Source of the DNA: Symbiodinium sp. CCMP2592
Taxonomy: Eukaryota; Sar; Dinophyceae; Suessiales; Symbiodiniaceae
Direction: 5' to 3'
DNA: 64,000 nucleotides
NCBI GenBank assembly: GCA_905221615.1
Contig: CAJNDT010005357.1
Coordinates: 62,001 to 126,000 of the forward strand
Every line of letters starts with the position of its first letter. Positions within the stretch are counted from its first letter, which is position 1. The notes under the pieces were generated by a model. It did no database searches, was not told the origin of the DNA, and was given only the letters and a program-made list of their open reading frames with translations. This document shows, one piece after another, positions 52,301-62,666 of this stretch. The position numbers and the translations under genes were made by a program.

Positions 52301-55300
52301 ACCGTGTACTCCTTCTGTGGCACCTGAAGGTACGCGTCCGAAATGTCTATCGAGATCATCTCGTAGGCTCTTGAACTCGCACACAAAGCTGATAACAGCT
52401 TGATGCTCGAACCAATACTCGTTGGTGAGTATAGCGCTGAGAGATCGTAGTCCGTCAGCCACTTGTACTCCCGCGCCACTAGGCGGGCTCGCCTCTTCCA
52501 TTGGAGGTCCCTATGCCTCCAATCCAACACGTACTTTGTACTGAGTCTCTTCGGTTCTTCTCCATTCGGTCCTTTCTTCAACTCTCCATTCTCATCCAGT
52601 TCCACTTCTTTGAGAACTTTCATCTCCAATAGTCTCTCGATTTCTGTTCTCTCTGCTTTCAGGTCCACCTTTTCCAAATCTTCATCTTCCAACTTTGGTG
52701 GCCCATCATCATACTCGTGAGACCAAGTAACCGTTAGGTCCTCTTCTGTCTCACACACCTTCTCGTTCCACTTGCTCTGGAACTCTCGACTTTCTTCCAG
52801 AAACAACTGTGTCTCGTCGAGATCAACATACTCATCTCCATGCTCTTCGGGATCTTCGCTCTTGGCGAATCTCCGAATGTGGTATTCCACTCGTGCCGCG
52901 CTTCCTCGTGCTTCGTCTCCAAGTCTCGGCACCTTTTCAACTCTTTCTTCTACCTCTCCAGTTCCTTCGTCTACTCTTGGTTCTTTCTTTGGTGACCCCT
53001 CTCCTTCTTCTTCTGCATTCCTCTTTGCCACTTCTCTTTGAAACTCTTCCAACGTCATTTCATCGGGCACCAATTCATCTTCTGCTTTTCTCTTTGTTCT
53101 CACCTCTCCTGGATCATCGTCATCGTCATCGCTCTCGTCGTCCATTGCTTCTGGCGTTGCTCCAGATAGCGACGAACTCTTGCTAGAAGAACTTGAGCTT
53201 CCTTGGCGGTCGCTCGGCGGCGAAGGCTCGCTTCTCTTTTCTTCTTCTACTCTTTTGTCAGCTTCCACCGCCAATCTTGGCAGTCCTGGCCCATCATCAA
53301 TAGGCACACTTCTCTTCTTCTTAAACCTCAAAGCCTTCAGCTGATGATCCCATGGAGCTCCAACCGAAAGTTGCAAAAGCTCCGGCTGATATGCCTCAGC
53401 ACATCTTCTCATTGTCCTCGCTTTGATCACTCCTCTACCTGTGCCAATCAAGTTCAGATTGCTCGCGTAGTCCTTTCCAAGAAAGACTCCTTTCTCCCAA
53501 GGTTCTCCTTTCTCCTTGGTCTTTGGCACTGCTTTTCCAAACACTGCTGACCCGAACGGGGCCAACTTTCCTTTGTACGTTCGGTCTACTGTCGCTTCAA
53601 ACGCAGTTCTGCCATCTCTTCCAACATGAAACCTGTTGTGCAGCCACGCTGCGTGTCTGTATGCCCAGCTATAAAGCGGAACATCAGATCCGATGGCCGT
53701 TCCACTTCGTTGCTCAACCGTCGCCAACAACGTCTTTGCAAGGTTCCTCACAGTTTGGATATACCTTTCCACAGGCAACCCTTGATGCTCATCAGGCGTG
53801 GCATCTTGCAACTCCGTCTTCAAACCTTGTTTCGTTCTTGCCACTTGAACTCCTCTCCTGATGGCAATCATCACTGGCTCGGTGTCCGTTCTAATAACCA
53901 CTTCAGCGTAACCCAAAAGGGCTAACACTCTTACCACTTCACTCACTGCGTGGTTTATCACTGCATCTCCTCCTTTTGTTGGTACCGCAATAGCTATCAG
54001 GAACTTCGTGTCGTTGTCAACACCCGCAAGCTGAATAGCCAGCGGATCTCTCTCCTTTTCATCTCCTTGTGTTCCTGTGAACATAAAGTCCAAGCTAAAC
54101 ACGGGTCGCTGCGCTTTCTCCTTCGTCTCTTCAAAGTTGTCTTCTCTGCTCTTTGCTGCCTGGCATGCTTCACACCAGGGCGCTCTCGGCAAATGCGTCA
54201 ACTCATGTGCTTCAATCTCTTCCGGGCTCGGCAAAGCAGGCAGAGCCTCTGGAATCGGCTCTCTCTCAAACTCCTTTCTGATATCCTCAGAGATTTGGGC
54301 TTGCGCTTTCACTTTGCTCAGCGCAACCTCTTTCTTCAATCTTTTCCACAAAATCTCTTTCGATCCATTCTTCGAGATATGCAAATACTTGCACGCCGCT
54401 TTCATCTCCTTCAACTCACTCTGGCGCGTCAACTTCATTGGTCCAATTACCATTACTTCTTCCTCATCTTCACCAATCACTGGAACTCCTCTCTTCGGTT
54501 CCTCTTTCTCACTTTCCTTTTTGTCTTTCGAACCTGAGGAGGTACCTGTGACCTCCATTGGCACTCCTTCTTGTGCCAGTTCTCTTTCAAGCTCTTCCAA
54601 GTTCGTGAGCAACCCATAGTCACTCGGTTCCTTCAATCCCTTTTCCAACAAGGTGACCATCACCTCAAACCTTGCTTGAGGACTCGCCCCAAGTTGCACT
54701 CTTTCGCGATCCTTCCAGATCTCCGTACACTCAAAGAAATCCATACTCTTCCAATCCACTTCATTCAACACTCTTTCTCCACTTCTTTTCATCTTTCCTA
54801 GCAAGGTTGTCCTATAAGGAAAATAATCGCCTTCATCTCCTGCTCCCTCATAGAGTCTGTTAGGGAACTGACCCGTTGGGTCAAACGTCTTCCACATAAA
54901 CCAATCAAACCTTGCAGGCGTGCCGTCATTTAGCACAAACCAACCATCTTCATCTTCTTTGCTCTTCAACTCATTCTTCAGTTCTCGCTCCAGCCTCACA
55001 GGCTGCACTGTCATCTCTTCTCCTTCAAGTCTCCGTATACACATCCTCGCCATTGAGGAATTCCTTTTGAAGTATATCGGTATCCGAACACTTCCTTTCT
55101 TCAACCACAATCTTCCATCTTCATTCACCGTACCCCAACCTAGCTTCCACATCTTTCCTACCGCAAACAAAGGTTGGGTGACATTGCCGCAAACAGCACT
55201 GTCAGTGATCTTTAACTTCTTTCCAGACTCCTTCGTGAAAACAAACGTCACATTCTGCCTTACAGGCAACGTTGGGATCACTTTCCCTTGCGCATCTTTC

Positions 55301-57023
55301 AGATGGTACTCAAAGTTCGAAGTTTCTCCGACTTCTTCTGCCCAATCCATAGGCAACACATGGCAATCAGCTCCACTGTCGAGCACTACCTCACATGCAT
55401 CCACTTCTCTTGCTGCTCTTCTCACATCATCTCCTTCAGAAACCATTCTCACACTTCTTTCAACTTCTGTTTCCAAGAACCACCATCCTTGGTACCACTC
55501 CATCAAACCATCGGTCGGTTCCTCCTCAATCTCTTCCACTTCATCGCTCGAAGAGATATCAAACTCCTCAACTCTTCTCAGCTCTCCTTGAACCAAACCT
55601 TCAAACTCTTGACACAATCTCACAAAGTTGAGCTCTTCATCCTCATCGTTCCACTCTTGTGTCATCTCTACTCTTCTTGCTTGGCGCGCTGCTTCAGCTG
55701 TGATCTGCCTCACTTGACCAGTCTCATTCTTCGTAGGAGGGGCATTGCTAGAGGAACTCTTCTCGTGATCTCCTTGATGGGTTCCTTCCTCTTCTACCTG
55801 TCTCACTTTGCCTTTACCTCCTTTTCCTTTTCCTTGATTCTGCCAGCAATCAGCTGCTTTGTGTCCTGTCTTTCCGCATATGTGGCACTCTCCTATGAAC
55901 TTTCCTTTCCCGTAGCCACCAGCGTCCACTGCTCGTGCATTTCTATAACCACCTTTTCCTTTTCCTTTGTTGTCGTATCCTTTTCCTTTTCCTTTTCCTT
56001 TGTTGTCGTATCCTTTTCCTTTTCCTTTTCCTTTGTTGTTGTACCCTTTTCCTCCTTTTCCTTTGTTGTCGTGACCTTTTCCTTTTCCTTTGTCTTTTCC
56101 TTTTCCTTTCACTCGATCAATATCCATTGGTTGTGGCCCAGAATAGGGCGTACTCTTCGTTGCGCTCTCCATATTGAAAGACTGCAAAATGTTCTCCGCG
56201 TTCCACGATTGGGTACTCCTTTCATACTCCAGCAACTTTTTCCTGATGTCTGCGTACTTCGTCGTAGGGGTCAATCCTATCAGGATATGTTTCCTTAACT
56301 CATTTGGCAAACCTTTGAGTACTGTTCCGATTTTCAGATTCTCATCGTAGGGTTTTCCTTCGGACAGTTTTTCGTATTCTGCAACCAGTTTTTCGTAGGT
56401 AAGCAGATAGTCTAAGATAGAAGTCCCCTTCGTCATCTGGGGAAAGCTCACTAGAGCTTGAGCCATTGCCAGCCCTCTTGTTCGGCTTGACGGCTCCAAC
56501 TCTTCAAACAGTCTCCTCCAGACAGAATATCCATCTGGACTTCCTTCTGACTTCAATAACTTCAATGGCCTGTTCCTAAGATACGAGGCCAAAATCGCAT
56601 ACAGCTTTGTACTTCTCTCTCTTTCACCAACTGTATAATCTGCTGGATTTGGTGGTGCCAGCTCCACTTTCTTCAACTCTTCTGCATAGGTGGGATCAAT
56701 GAAGCCCACAAACACTTTGAAACTGAAACTCCAATCTGGCCACTGTGAAACTTCCTCCTCCAGATTCTTTGGAGCGAACACATCCGGACTCTTCACCAGC
56801 TTAGCTGCAGAGTCGTAACTTCTGGTACTTCCTGTACCTGCAGCACTGCCAAAGCTTGCGCTGCTGCCGACAGGTTCCCTATCAGGGCCTGAAGGGATCC
56901 TCCTGCAACTCCGTCTGGTGCAGGCATCGCCATTGGCGTATCACTTGGTGTATCTCCTCCTTGACCACCGTGACCAGGGGACACAGGCAAATCCGCGTCT
57001 CCAGCTGGACTTGGCGTGGCCAT
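49330..57023 (-). pseudogene. gag-pol: Copia element B polyprotein, copy 2 (frameshift near the start, 3' truncated)
   Basis: Starts at ATG 57021-57023 with the same MATPSPAGDADLPVSPG as copy 1. One base is missing near 56847 (GCAGCACTGCC versus GCAGCACTTGCC), which shifts the frame and stops it at 56793. The rest of the polyprotein is open from 56796 to the gap. The Gag zinc knuckle keeps its His (CHICGKTGHKAADC), unlike copy 1, and the GKGKG/YDNK repeat has one extra 11-residue unit. Substitutions against copy 1 include Tyr for Asp in STKxVLDWRHRD, Ala for Asp in SSRxYEM and Leu for Trp in GSSDxFEHL. The chimeric C-terminus reported past the gap is an artefact of the N run. Confidence 0.9.
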
Positions 57024-57116
57024 TCAACTTTCCTTCTTTCACTTTCCGTGACACTGGGGCCCAAGGCTCTTTTCTCCTTGTATTGGGCTCTTCTTCAGCC
57101 GAAGGTCCTGGCCTTC

Positions 57117-57129
57117 AGCTCCGCTACCA
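57117..57129 (-). other. Primer-binding site of element B copy 2
   Basis: Same 13 nt as 36696-36708, adjacent to the LTR. Confidence 0.8.
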
Positions 57130-57337
57130 TAAAACGCTTTACGGGTACGTTCCGGACCCTTTCACTTCACACAGATATTCGCACTTCACTTTTCCTCGGG
57201 CGCACGGCTGTCTTGGGTGCGTCCCTTGAGCCTAAACACCACAGTGGAACATTTGTTCCATACTATACAAAATCATGTGGCAAACAGCTCATCTACAGGA
57301 TTATAGGGCAACACACTCCTAAGCGAAATGTTTGTTA
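57130..57337 (-). repeat. 5' LTR of Copia element B copy 2
   Basis: 208 bp. It matches the 3' LTR of copy 1 at the single position where the copy 1 LTRs differ (TCCGGACC). Confidence 0.95.
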
Positions 57338-57392
57338 GAAGAAGAGGACCCGGAGCGAAAGTAACGTAGGCGGCTCCTTTTCGTCTGTCTGA
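57338..57392 (+). pseudogene. Duplicated 3' coding end of the interrupted gene
   Basis: Same GAAGA plus 16-codon stretch and TGA as 36917-36971. The rest of the gene is not next to this copy, because the gap intervenes. Confidence 0.45.
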
Positions 57393-57972
57393 GAGTTTTT
57401 GCTGGCAGGTAGGATCCACTTGCAGTGCCATCGATTTGGTACTGATATGAGGTGATGTGCAGCCATGCCTCGGCGCGCAACCGCAACCCAGGACCCAAAG
57501 CAGGGGAGCTTTCTCGGAAACATGTTCAGTAGCACAACAAACAGAAACCAAGGCATGGTTGCACACACTGCCAAGTGTTCATGTGTCTCCGATCGGGTGA
57601 TGGCCTGGGAGGGGTGAGAACCTAGGCTGAAGTCCGATCATCCGAATGCTTCAAAAAAGAGGGTGTTCGTAGCAAAGCTTGCAGAGTCGGCTCGTGGACG
57701 AGAGTGGCCCCGCACGGCATGTGAAGGAACAGTTGTTCATGTTTGTGTTTGTGTGCCCGCAGCTGAAGTGCAGCTAAGGCATGTGACCTCATGTTGCATG
57801 AACAAACAGTGCAGGCCTTCATTCCAAGGTCTAAAATGCTTGTTCATGTCGGAGAATGGTCCGGATGTGAAAGGACGTCCAGCTTTGCATGTTTCTGTTG
57901 GTGTGGGCAGGCCTTACTTCCAAGCCTTAAGGTATAGAAGCAGAGAATGTGAAGCCAAGCATGTAGTCACAA
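57393..57972. other. Spacer or 5' part of the transposase gene, copy 2
   Basis: Essentially identical to 36972-37551. No recognised domain. Confidence 0.4.
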
Positions 57973-60526
57973 TTGCAGTTGAAATGGGTCCATACACCCG
58001 AGACGCGGAAACGTGCTTTTGCCCAAGTACAACAGGAAGATGAGGGTTCAGGGCCGACGCCGGACCAGGTGCTTGCAGGCCAGCAGCTACGAATGTTCTT
58101 GCTTGATAGGTTTTGCACAGGATCCTTACCTGGATCGGATGTGGCAGAATTGTGTCACTATGTGACACAAGCTGGAGGTACTGGTGTGGCTACAAGGGCC
58201 CTGAATCCCGAGCAAGCCGCTCGTCACGGGTTTGAGCATATCAAATTACATGCTGGGAAAGAATATCCTGAACCGGATCTTGACTACGTGACTGTGCCTT
58301 TGTTCGAGAAATGGCAGTCTCGACGAGTGGCAGAAAAAGTGCCCATCATGCTTCCTTCGACACTCTTTAGAAAGTTCGTGGAGGTGCCCTCGGTACAAAG
58401 CAAGGACGAAATCAACTTCCGAAAGATGCTTCAGAATTTGCCCTGCTACGACAATCACCCTGTTGTTCAAAGGGCCCGAGCTGCTGGAAACACGGAACTT
58501 GTCCGGCCCATCGCTCTTTACTGGGATGGGGTCCGCTACTCGGTGCACGATTCTTTCACTGGCTTCTACGTGACTGATATCTTATCCGAGCAGAAGTTCG
58601 TTTCCTTTCTGCTTCGCCCCTCCGCTAAACAAGCACATCCATTGTTTGGTTCTTTGATGGTTGAGTCGCATATGAAATCCTTGTAGATTGTAAACCTTAC
58701 CATGGACGGTTTGGGCTTACCTTACATATGGGTGATTCTGGAAATGGGGGACCCAAATAGAGTACCCTAACTAATCGGATCCTTATGATAAAGCCCCGAA
58801 ACTACTGCAATCAAGCCCGGCATTCGCCGGAGCTTCTGAATAGAGTAAGGCACCGAAACTAATGCACTCAAGCCCGGCCTTCGCCGGAGGTTCTGAAGAC
58901 ATGTGCCCCTGTGGCTGTCGCGGCTGGTGCACCATCTTCCCGCTGCTGGATGCCTGGGTGCAAGATCTGGAGAAGCTGCAAGCATCGCTGAAGTATTGTG
59001 TGCTTGACATCCAGTGCGATTGGCCGGCTTATTTGGAAATCATAGGGGGCAGATTCTGGAATCACAACAGCCACCCGTGTGCCCTTTGCCGTATTTCGCA
59101 AGATGACATGACTGCAGACAAGGTGCCCAGCATTACCCTGGACAATGTGGGCCACTTGCTGTACTCGTCGGAAGACTACAACAACGACATCGGCATGTTC
59201 ACCAGGGTGAATAAGCTTCCAATACGGCAGTTAATTTCCGAAGATAGGGGCACCTTATTCTGGGGTCTTTATCACAAGGATCCTATTATTTAGGGTGCTC
59301 TATTTGGGTCGCCAATTCTCACAAGCACCCATATGTAAGGTAAACCCAAACCGTTAAATGCCTAATCCCTGAAAGCCCAGCTTTAAGCAGTAGCTTCATC
59401 TTTTTGGGTTGATTTTCTTTTAGTATGTCGAAACCGGATCGAGCCCACCTGAAAGGAAATTCTTGTGGATACGGCGGAGATGCTGCGAACGATTGCCAGA
59501 AATCTTGAATACAGCCGACTAGATCGTGGACGACATCTCACTGCAGACTTGCCCCGCTACGGCCTCCGCAAGAACTGGAGACTCGAGCCCAGCCGCCGGC
59601 TTCCAGATGTCAGCCAGCTGGAATACCAAGAGCTTCCTCTGAGGGTGATTTTTTGGATTGCGCCGAGAGATGCAAGGCTGACCCACATGTGCCCTCTGTT
59701 TTCGCTCGAGGGGGTTACACAGGATAGTTGGTCAATTGATATTATGCACGCCTGGCACCTCGCACCCATGCAGCAGTTCATAAGCCTGGCTATGCATAGT
59801 TTCATTGCTTCGGGTGTGTTTTCACCCCGCAGTGTGAATATAGAAGAACTTCGAGAACTGGCCCTTTTGGCCATTAAAGCCGAGCTCTTTCAATTCTACA
59901 AGAACCTGAGATCTACCGACCAAAGGTGGCGAGAGAAGGGACCCGAGGTCTGGAACTTGACTATGGGCATGATTGGAAATGAGGATACCTACAACTTGTC
60001 GGCAAAAGCAGCTGAGTCGCACGGTCTTCTTAGATTCGTCCTCTGGCTGCTGCACAAGTACGCCGATGAATTCGCCAAGCAGCCGGATGAGCTGGCTCGC
60101 AAGTTCGCACTCTTGACGGCTTGTGCAGAAGCTGCCCATGCCATGGACGAGCTGCTGGAGTTGGAATTCCGACAGTTCACTCGACAACATTGCCAGGCCC
60201 TGCTGCAGCTGTACCTACGCTTTTTAACGCTTTACTTGAAAGCGGGCGGTGTATGGAGGCCGAAATGTCATCTTCTTGTGCACATGATTCAGCGGGCTCT
60301 TCACCGAGGGAATCCGCGATTGTACTCCACCTATCGTGACGAAAGCTTGAATGGGGTCATAGCCAAGATTGCTCGTTCTGCTCATCGCAGCACTTGGTCG
60401 AATGTGATTCACTGGAAATGCAACTTTCTTCAGCAAAAGAAGCTGGAGGATCATGCTGCAGAGGGCGAGTGCAAAAAAAGGCCGTCTCGCAGTCCGAAGC
60501 AAAACCCCGGAGCCCAGAACCACTAA
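57973..60526 (+). CDS. Tnp2/CACTA-like DDE transposase, copy 2 (open exons)
   Basis: Three exon-like blocks, 57973-58686, about 58895-59235 and 59465-60526, all open. Block 1: MQLKWVHTPETRKRAFAQVQ, then RPIALYWDGVRYSVHD. Block 2: MCPCGCRGWCTIFPLLDAW, DIQCDWPAYLEII, HPCALCRISQDDM. Block 3 (353 residues): RLDRGRHLTADLPRYGL, DSWSIDIMHAWHLAPMQQF, YRDESLNGVIAKIARSAHR. Acidic residues in YWDG, the QCDW or DIMH segment and RDES are candidates for the DDE triad. The gene keeps the frame that copy 1 lost near 39293. The DNA-cleavage role is inferred from family resemblance. Inverted repeats lie in both spacers (58708-58797 and 59262-59352). No terminal repeats for a complete transposon were found. Confidence 0.6.
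58708..59352. repeat. Inverted repeats flanking the middle transposase exon, copy 2
   Basis: 58708-58797 and the reverse complement of 59262-59352. Same pair as 38285-38927, with the left arm keeping GGTTTGGGC intact. Confidence 0.85.
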
Positions 60527-60720
60527 AAACCGTAAACCAGCGCCTCAAAACCCCAAAACTCCTCAACCGCGAACCCCGAAGCCCAAACCTTCGCAAACTC
60601 TCTCTCTCTTTCTCCCTCTCCCTGGCTCTCCTTCTCGTAAACTTCGAACCCGAAGCCAAAGCCTTCAAACTCTTCAACCCAAAACGCTTAATTCATTTTT
60701 TTCGGGTTTGGGGCTTCTGG
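60527..60720. other. No gene; CCCAAAAC-rich and CT-rich spacer
   Basis: Counterpart of 40046-40258. Confidence 0.5.
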
Positions 60721-60724
60721 TTTA

Positions 60725-60903
60725 TCTGGCTCAAACGGCTCAAGCTTTGTACAATGCTCATGATGCAATATACGATATATTCTGGTTCAAACGGCTCAAG
60801 CTTTTTTAATGCTCATGATGCAAATTACTATATATACTGGCTCAAACGGCTCAAGCTTTGTACAATGCTCAAATGATGTCAAGATTTTCCGTACAACGAT
60901 TGC
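60725..60903. repeat. About 57 bp tandem repeat, three copies (copy 2 of the duplication)
   Basis: Units with CTGGCTCAAACGGCTCAAGC (one unit has TTCTGGTTC) start near 60726, 60782 and 60838. Confidence 0.9.
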
Positions 60904-60999
60904 CATCGTCTCTAATTTTTAGAGTCGCCTGACCACATCGTCTCTATTTTCCGAGATGGCTGGTGGATCTAATTTATAGATCCACCCGGGGGTCTGGGA
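60904..60999. repeat. Dispersed palindromic repeat, second copy
   Basis: Two ATCGTCTCTA(A/T)TTT words, then the GTGGATCTAATTTATAGATC palindrome and CCGGGGGTCTGGG. Matches 42558-42641. Confidence 0.75.
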
Positions 61000-61969
61000 A
61001 GATCTAGAACAGGAACGGCAAGGCTCCATCTGCTCGGCGCTGAGCTTATACACCCCTCAGGCACAGGCGCCAGGGGTGTGTCTCCAACTTCCTCCATACA
61101 TGGACGAAATGGAGCACCAGTTCACTCTGCGCGCAGTGGAAAAGGCTGGTGCGGACTATCTACATCGCAGGTGGGTTACCTTTGAACAACTGGATGCCCT
61201 GCTGGACCTCCTGCCGACTACTTCGACCTGTCGGCATGCATCGGTGGCACTGCCTCAGTCTGCGGACCAGCAAATTGTCACGCTGGGAGCATACGTACAG
61301 GGGCCAATGGCCGGACTGAGGACACAGACGCACCGCTTTCCGATGGCGGCGTGCCTCCTCAACACGGTCGTGCACACCATGGCAGGACACCATCCGCGCA
61401 CCACCCTATTCCTGGCACGCAACATGGCCTCCGGCCTACATACAAACAAAAATCAGGAAGGGGTGAATAACCTCTTGATCCCTCTCTCCAACTTCGAGGG
61501 CGGCCACCTCTTTGTGGAGGACGAGACCGGCGACTACCTGTTGGACTACGGCGGGCCCAAAGGGCATGTGCATCCCGTTACCCTGCCCTACCTCAGCTTC
61601 GAAGCTTCGAGACGACACCTGATACTGCCGTGGACGGGCCGCCGCCTCATCCTAGGCACGTACCACATTCGGGAGGCGGACAAGCTCTCTGCCCATTCAG
61701 CTAAGTATCTGCAGTACTTGGGATTTGAGGTGTGTCTTGAGGGGGCAATGCCCGGTCGCCTTTCTGCTTCAGACCTGGGGATTGCAGCTCGTACTCTGAT
61801 ACCAGCAGGACGAGAGCAAGACCGCGGGCTTTCTAGATTTTGTCTACGGAGCAAATGCCCAACGGGCTCAAGGCATTGCCAAATCCTGAAAAATAGGCCT
61901 CTGGCGCAACCTGTACCCACGCTCTCCGAGTCACTACTGCACATGCATGTTACACCACGTCGACGCTGA
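60980..61969 (+). CDS. Double-stranded-beta-helix (2OG-oxygenase-like) protein, 5' partial
   Basis: The frame is open from 60980, and the first ATG is at 61100 (MDEMEHQFTLRAVEKAG). The upstream end coincides with the dispersed palindromic repeat, so the gene may be 5'-truncated or start there. Residues corresponding to about 61240-61700 form a compact domain: TLGAYVQGPMAGL, GLHTNKNQEGVNNLLIPLSN, FEGGHLFVED and SRRHLILPWTGRRLILGTY. The ending H-x3-PW-x-G-x-RL-x3-Y signature and the preceding H-x-N...GG match the oxygenase-like module inside Copia element A. That module has HVD where this one has HTN, so the usual metal-binding H-x-D is altered. The family is abundant around dinoflagellate retroelements as far as I know. 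Enzymatic activity is unproven. Confidence 0.5.
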   Translation: MHPGVWEDLEQERQGSICSALSLYTPQAQAPGVCLQLPPYMDEMEHQFTLRAVEKAGADYLHRRWVTFEQLDALLDLLPTTSTCRHASVALPQSADQQIVTLGAYVQGPMAGLRTQTHRFPMAACLLNTVVHTMAGHHPRTTLFLARNMASGLHTNKNQEGVNNLLIPLSNFEGGHLFVEDETGDYLLDYGGPKGHVHPVTLPYLSFEASRRHLILPWTGRRLILGTYHIREADKLSAHSAKYLQYLGFEVCLEGAMPGRLSASDLGIAARTLIPAGREQDRGLSRFCLRSKCPTGSRHCQILKNRPLAQPVPTLSESLLHMHVTPRRR

Positions 61970-62282
61970 TACTAAGGTCACACCCATCGACTGATTTGTT
62001 GGCGCTGACCAACGATGCTGACCCCGAATGGCCTGGACCGGTGCCCCTTGTGAGTTCTGCGGTTCCTAGGACCTGCTCAGGATTGCTGCTGTGCCGAAGT
62101 TGCCTCAGAGGTGTTTACGTCGCATAGCCAGGTTCAAGACCATTGGCAGAACAGTTGCAGACACAGCAGCATGCACAGTTCCAAGCAGGTAGATCTCTCA
62201 CTTTGCACACTCCTTTCACAGCTTTCCTCCACTCCCTCGTGACAAGCTGCGGCGTGGCGCTTAGCACGCCCTGGTGCCTGAC
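61970..62282. other. No gene recognised
   Basis: A plus-strand frame begins at 62143 but has no recognisable content. Could hold an intron or 5' untranslated sequence. Confidence 0.4.
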
Positions 62283-62666
62283 ATGGCGGCGACACCAACG
62301 ACGCCGAAGCCTTTTCTGGTGCTCAGTGACAGCACCCTGCAACACTTGCTTTGGAAGGGGGCCAATGGCCAATCATATGGCATCATCGATGTTAACCAGG
62401 GTGCACTGCACGGCTATGTCATCTCCTGCCCGGGAACCACTCTTACCGCAGAATATGCGGCCAACAAGCCGCCGAACCCGGCAGTGCTGGAAGTGCTGGC
62501 CTGGCAGTTCATTCGGGTTTTGGGCGAGACTCGCCCCTACCCTGCGGAGAGCCAAGCATTGATCAGCTTCCTCCGCGACCACTACTACGATGAAGTCAGC
62601 GTGCGCATGATCCCCCTGCGCCAAAGCTTGTTGCCCCACAAGCAGAAGGACTATGATTGGATATAG
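62283..62666 (+). CDS. Hypothetical protein, possibly N-terminal part of the downstream gene
   Basis: From ATG 62283 the frame reads MAATPTTPKPFLVLSDSTLQ, then HGYVISCPGTTL and helical NPAVLEVLAWQFIRVLGETR. The LVLSDST string resembles the GDS block of SGNH hydrolases, and the downstream frame contains IHILIICSWNCTGDN, which could be a block III-like segment. This is weak. The stop lies 10 nt inside the next open frame (62657 onward), suggesting an intron or an indel joins them into one gene. Confidence 0.4.
   Translation: MAATPTTPKPFLVLSDSTLQHLLWKGANGQSYGIIDVNQGALHGYVISCPGTTLTAEYAANKPPNPAVLEVLAWQFIRVLGETRPYPAESQALISFLRDHYYDEVSVRMIPLRQSLLPHKQKDYDWI

Larger units (their letters stand above)
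49330..57337 (-). mobile_element. Copia element B, copy 2 (3' end missing in gap)
   Basis: Carries the 5' LTR (57130-57337), primer site and nearly the whole polyprotein. It ends at the N gap inside the coiled-coil tail, so the second zinc knuckle and 3' LTR are absent from the assembly. Confidence 0.93.
49330..60903. repeat. Large duplicated segment, copy 2
   Basis: Second copy of 28940-40438. Left end is set by the gap. Right end is where copy 1 carries the 40439-42557 insertion. The same GAAGAAGAGG sequence follows the LTR in both, so this is one insertion later duplicated, not two insertions. Confidence 0.95.
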
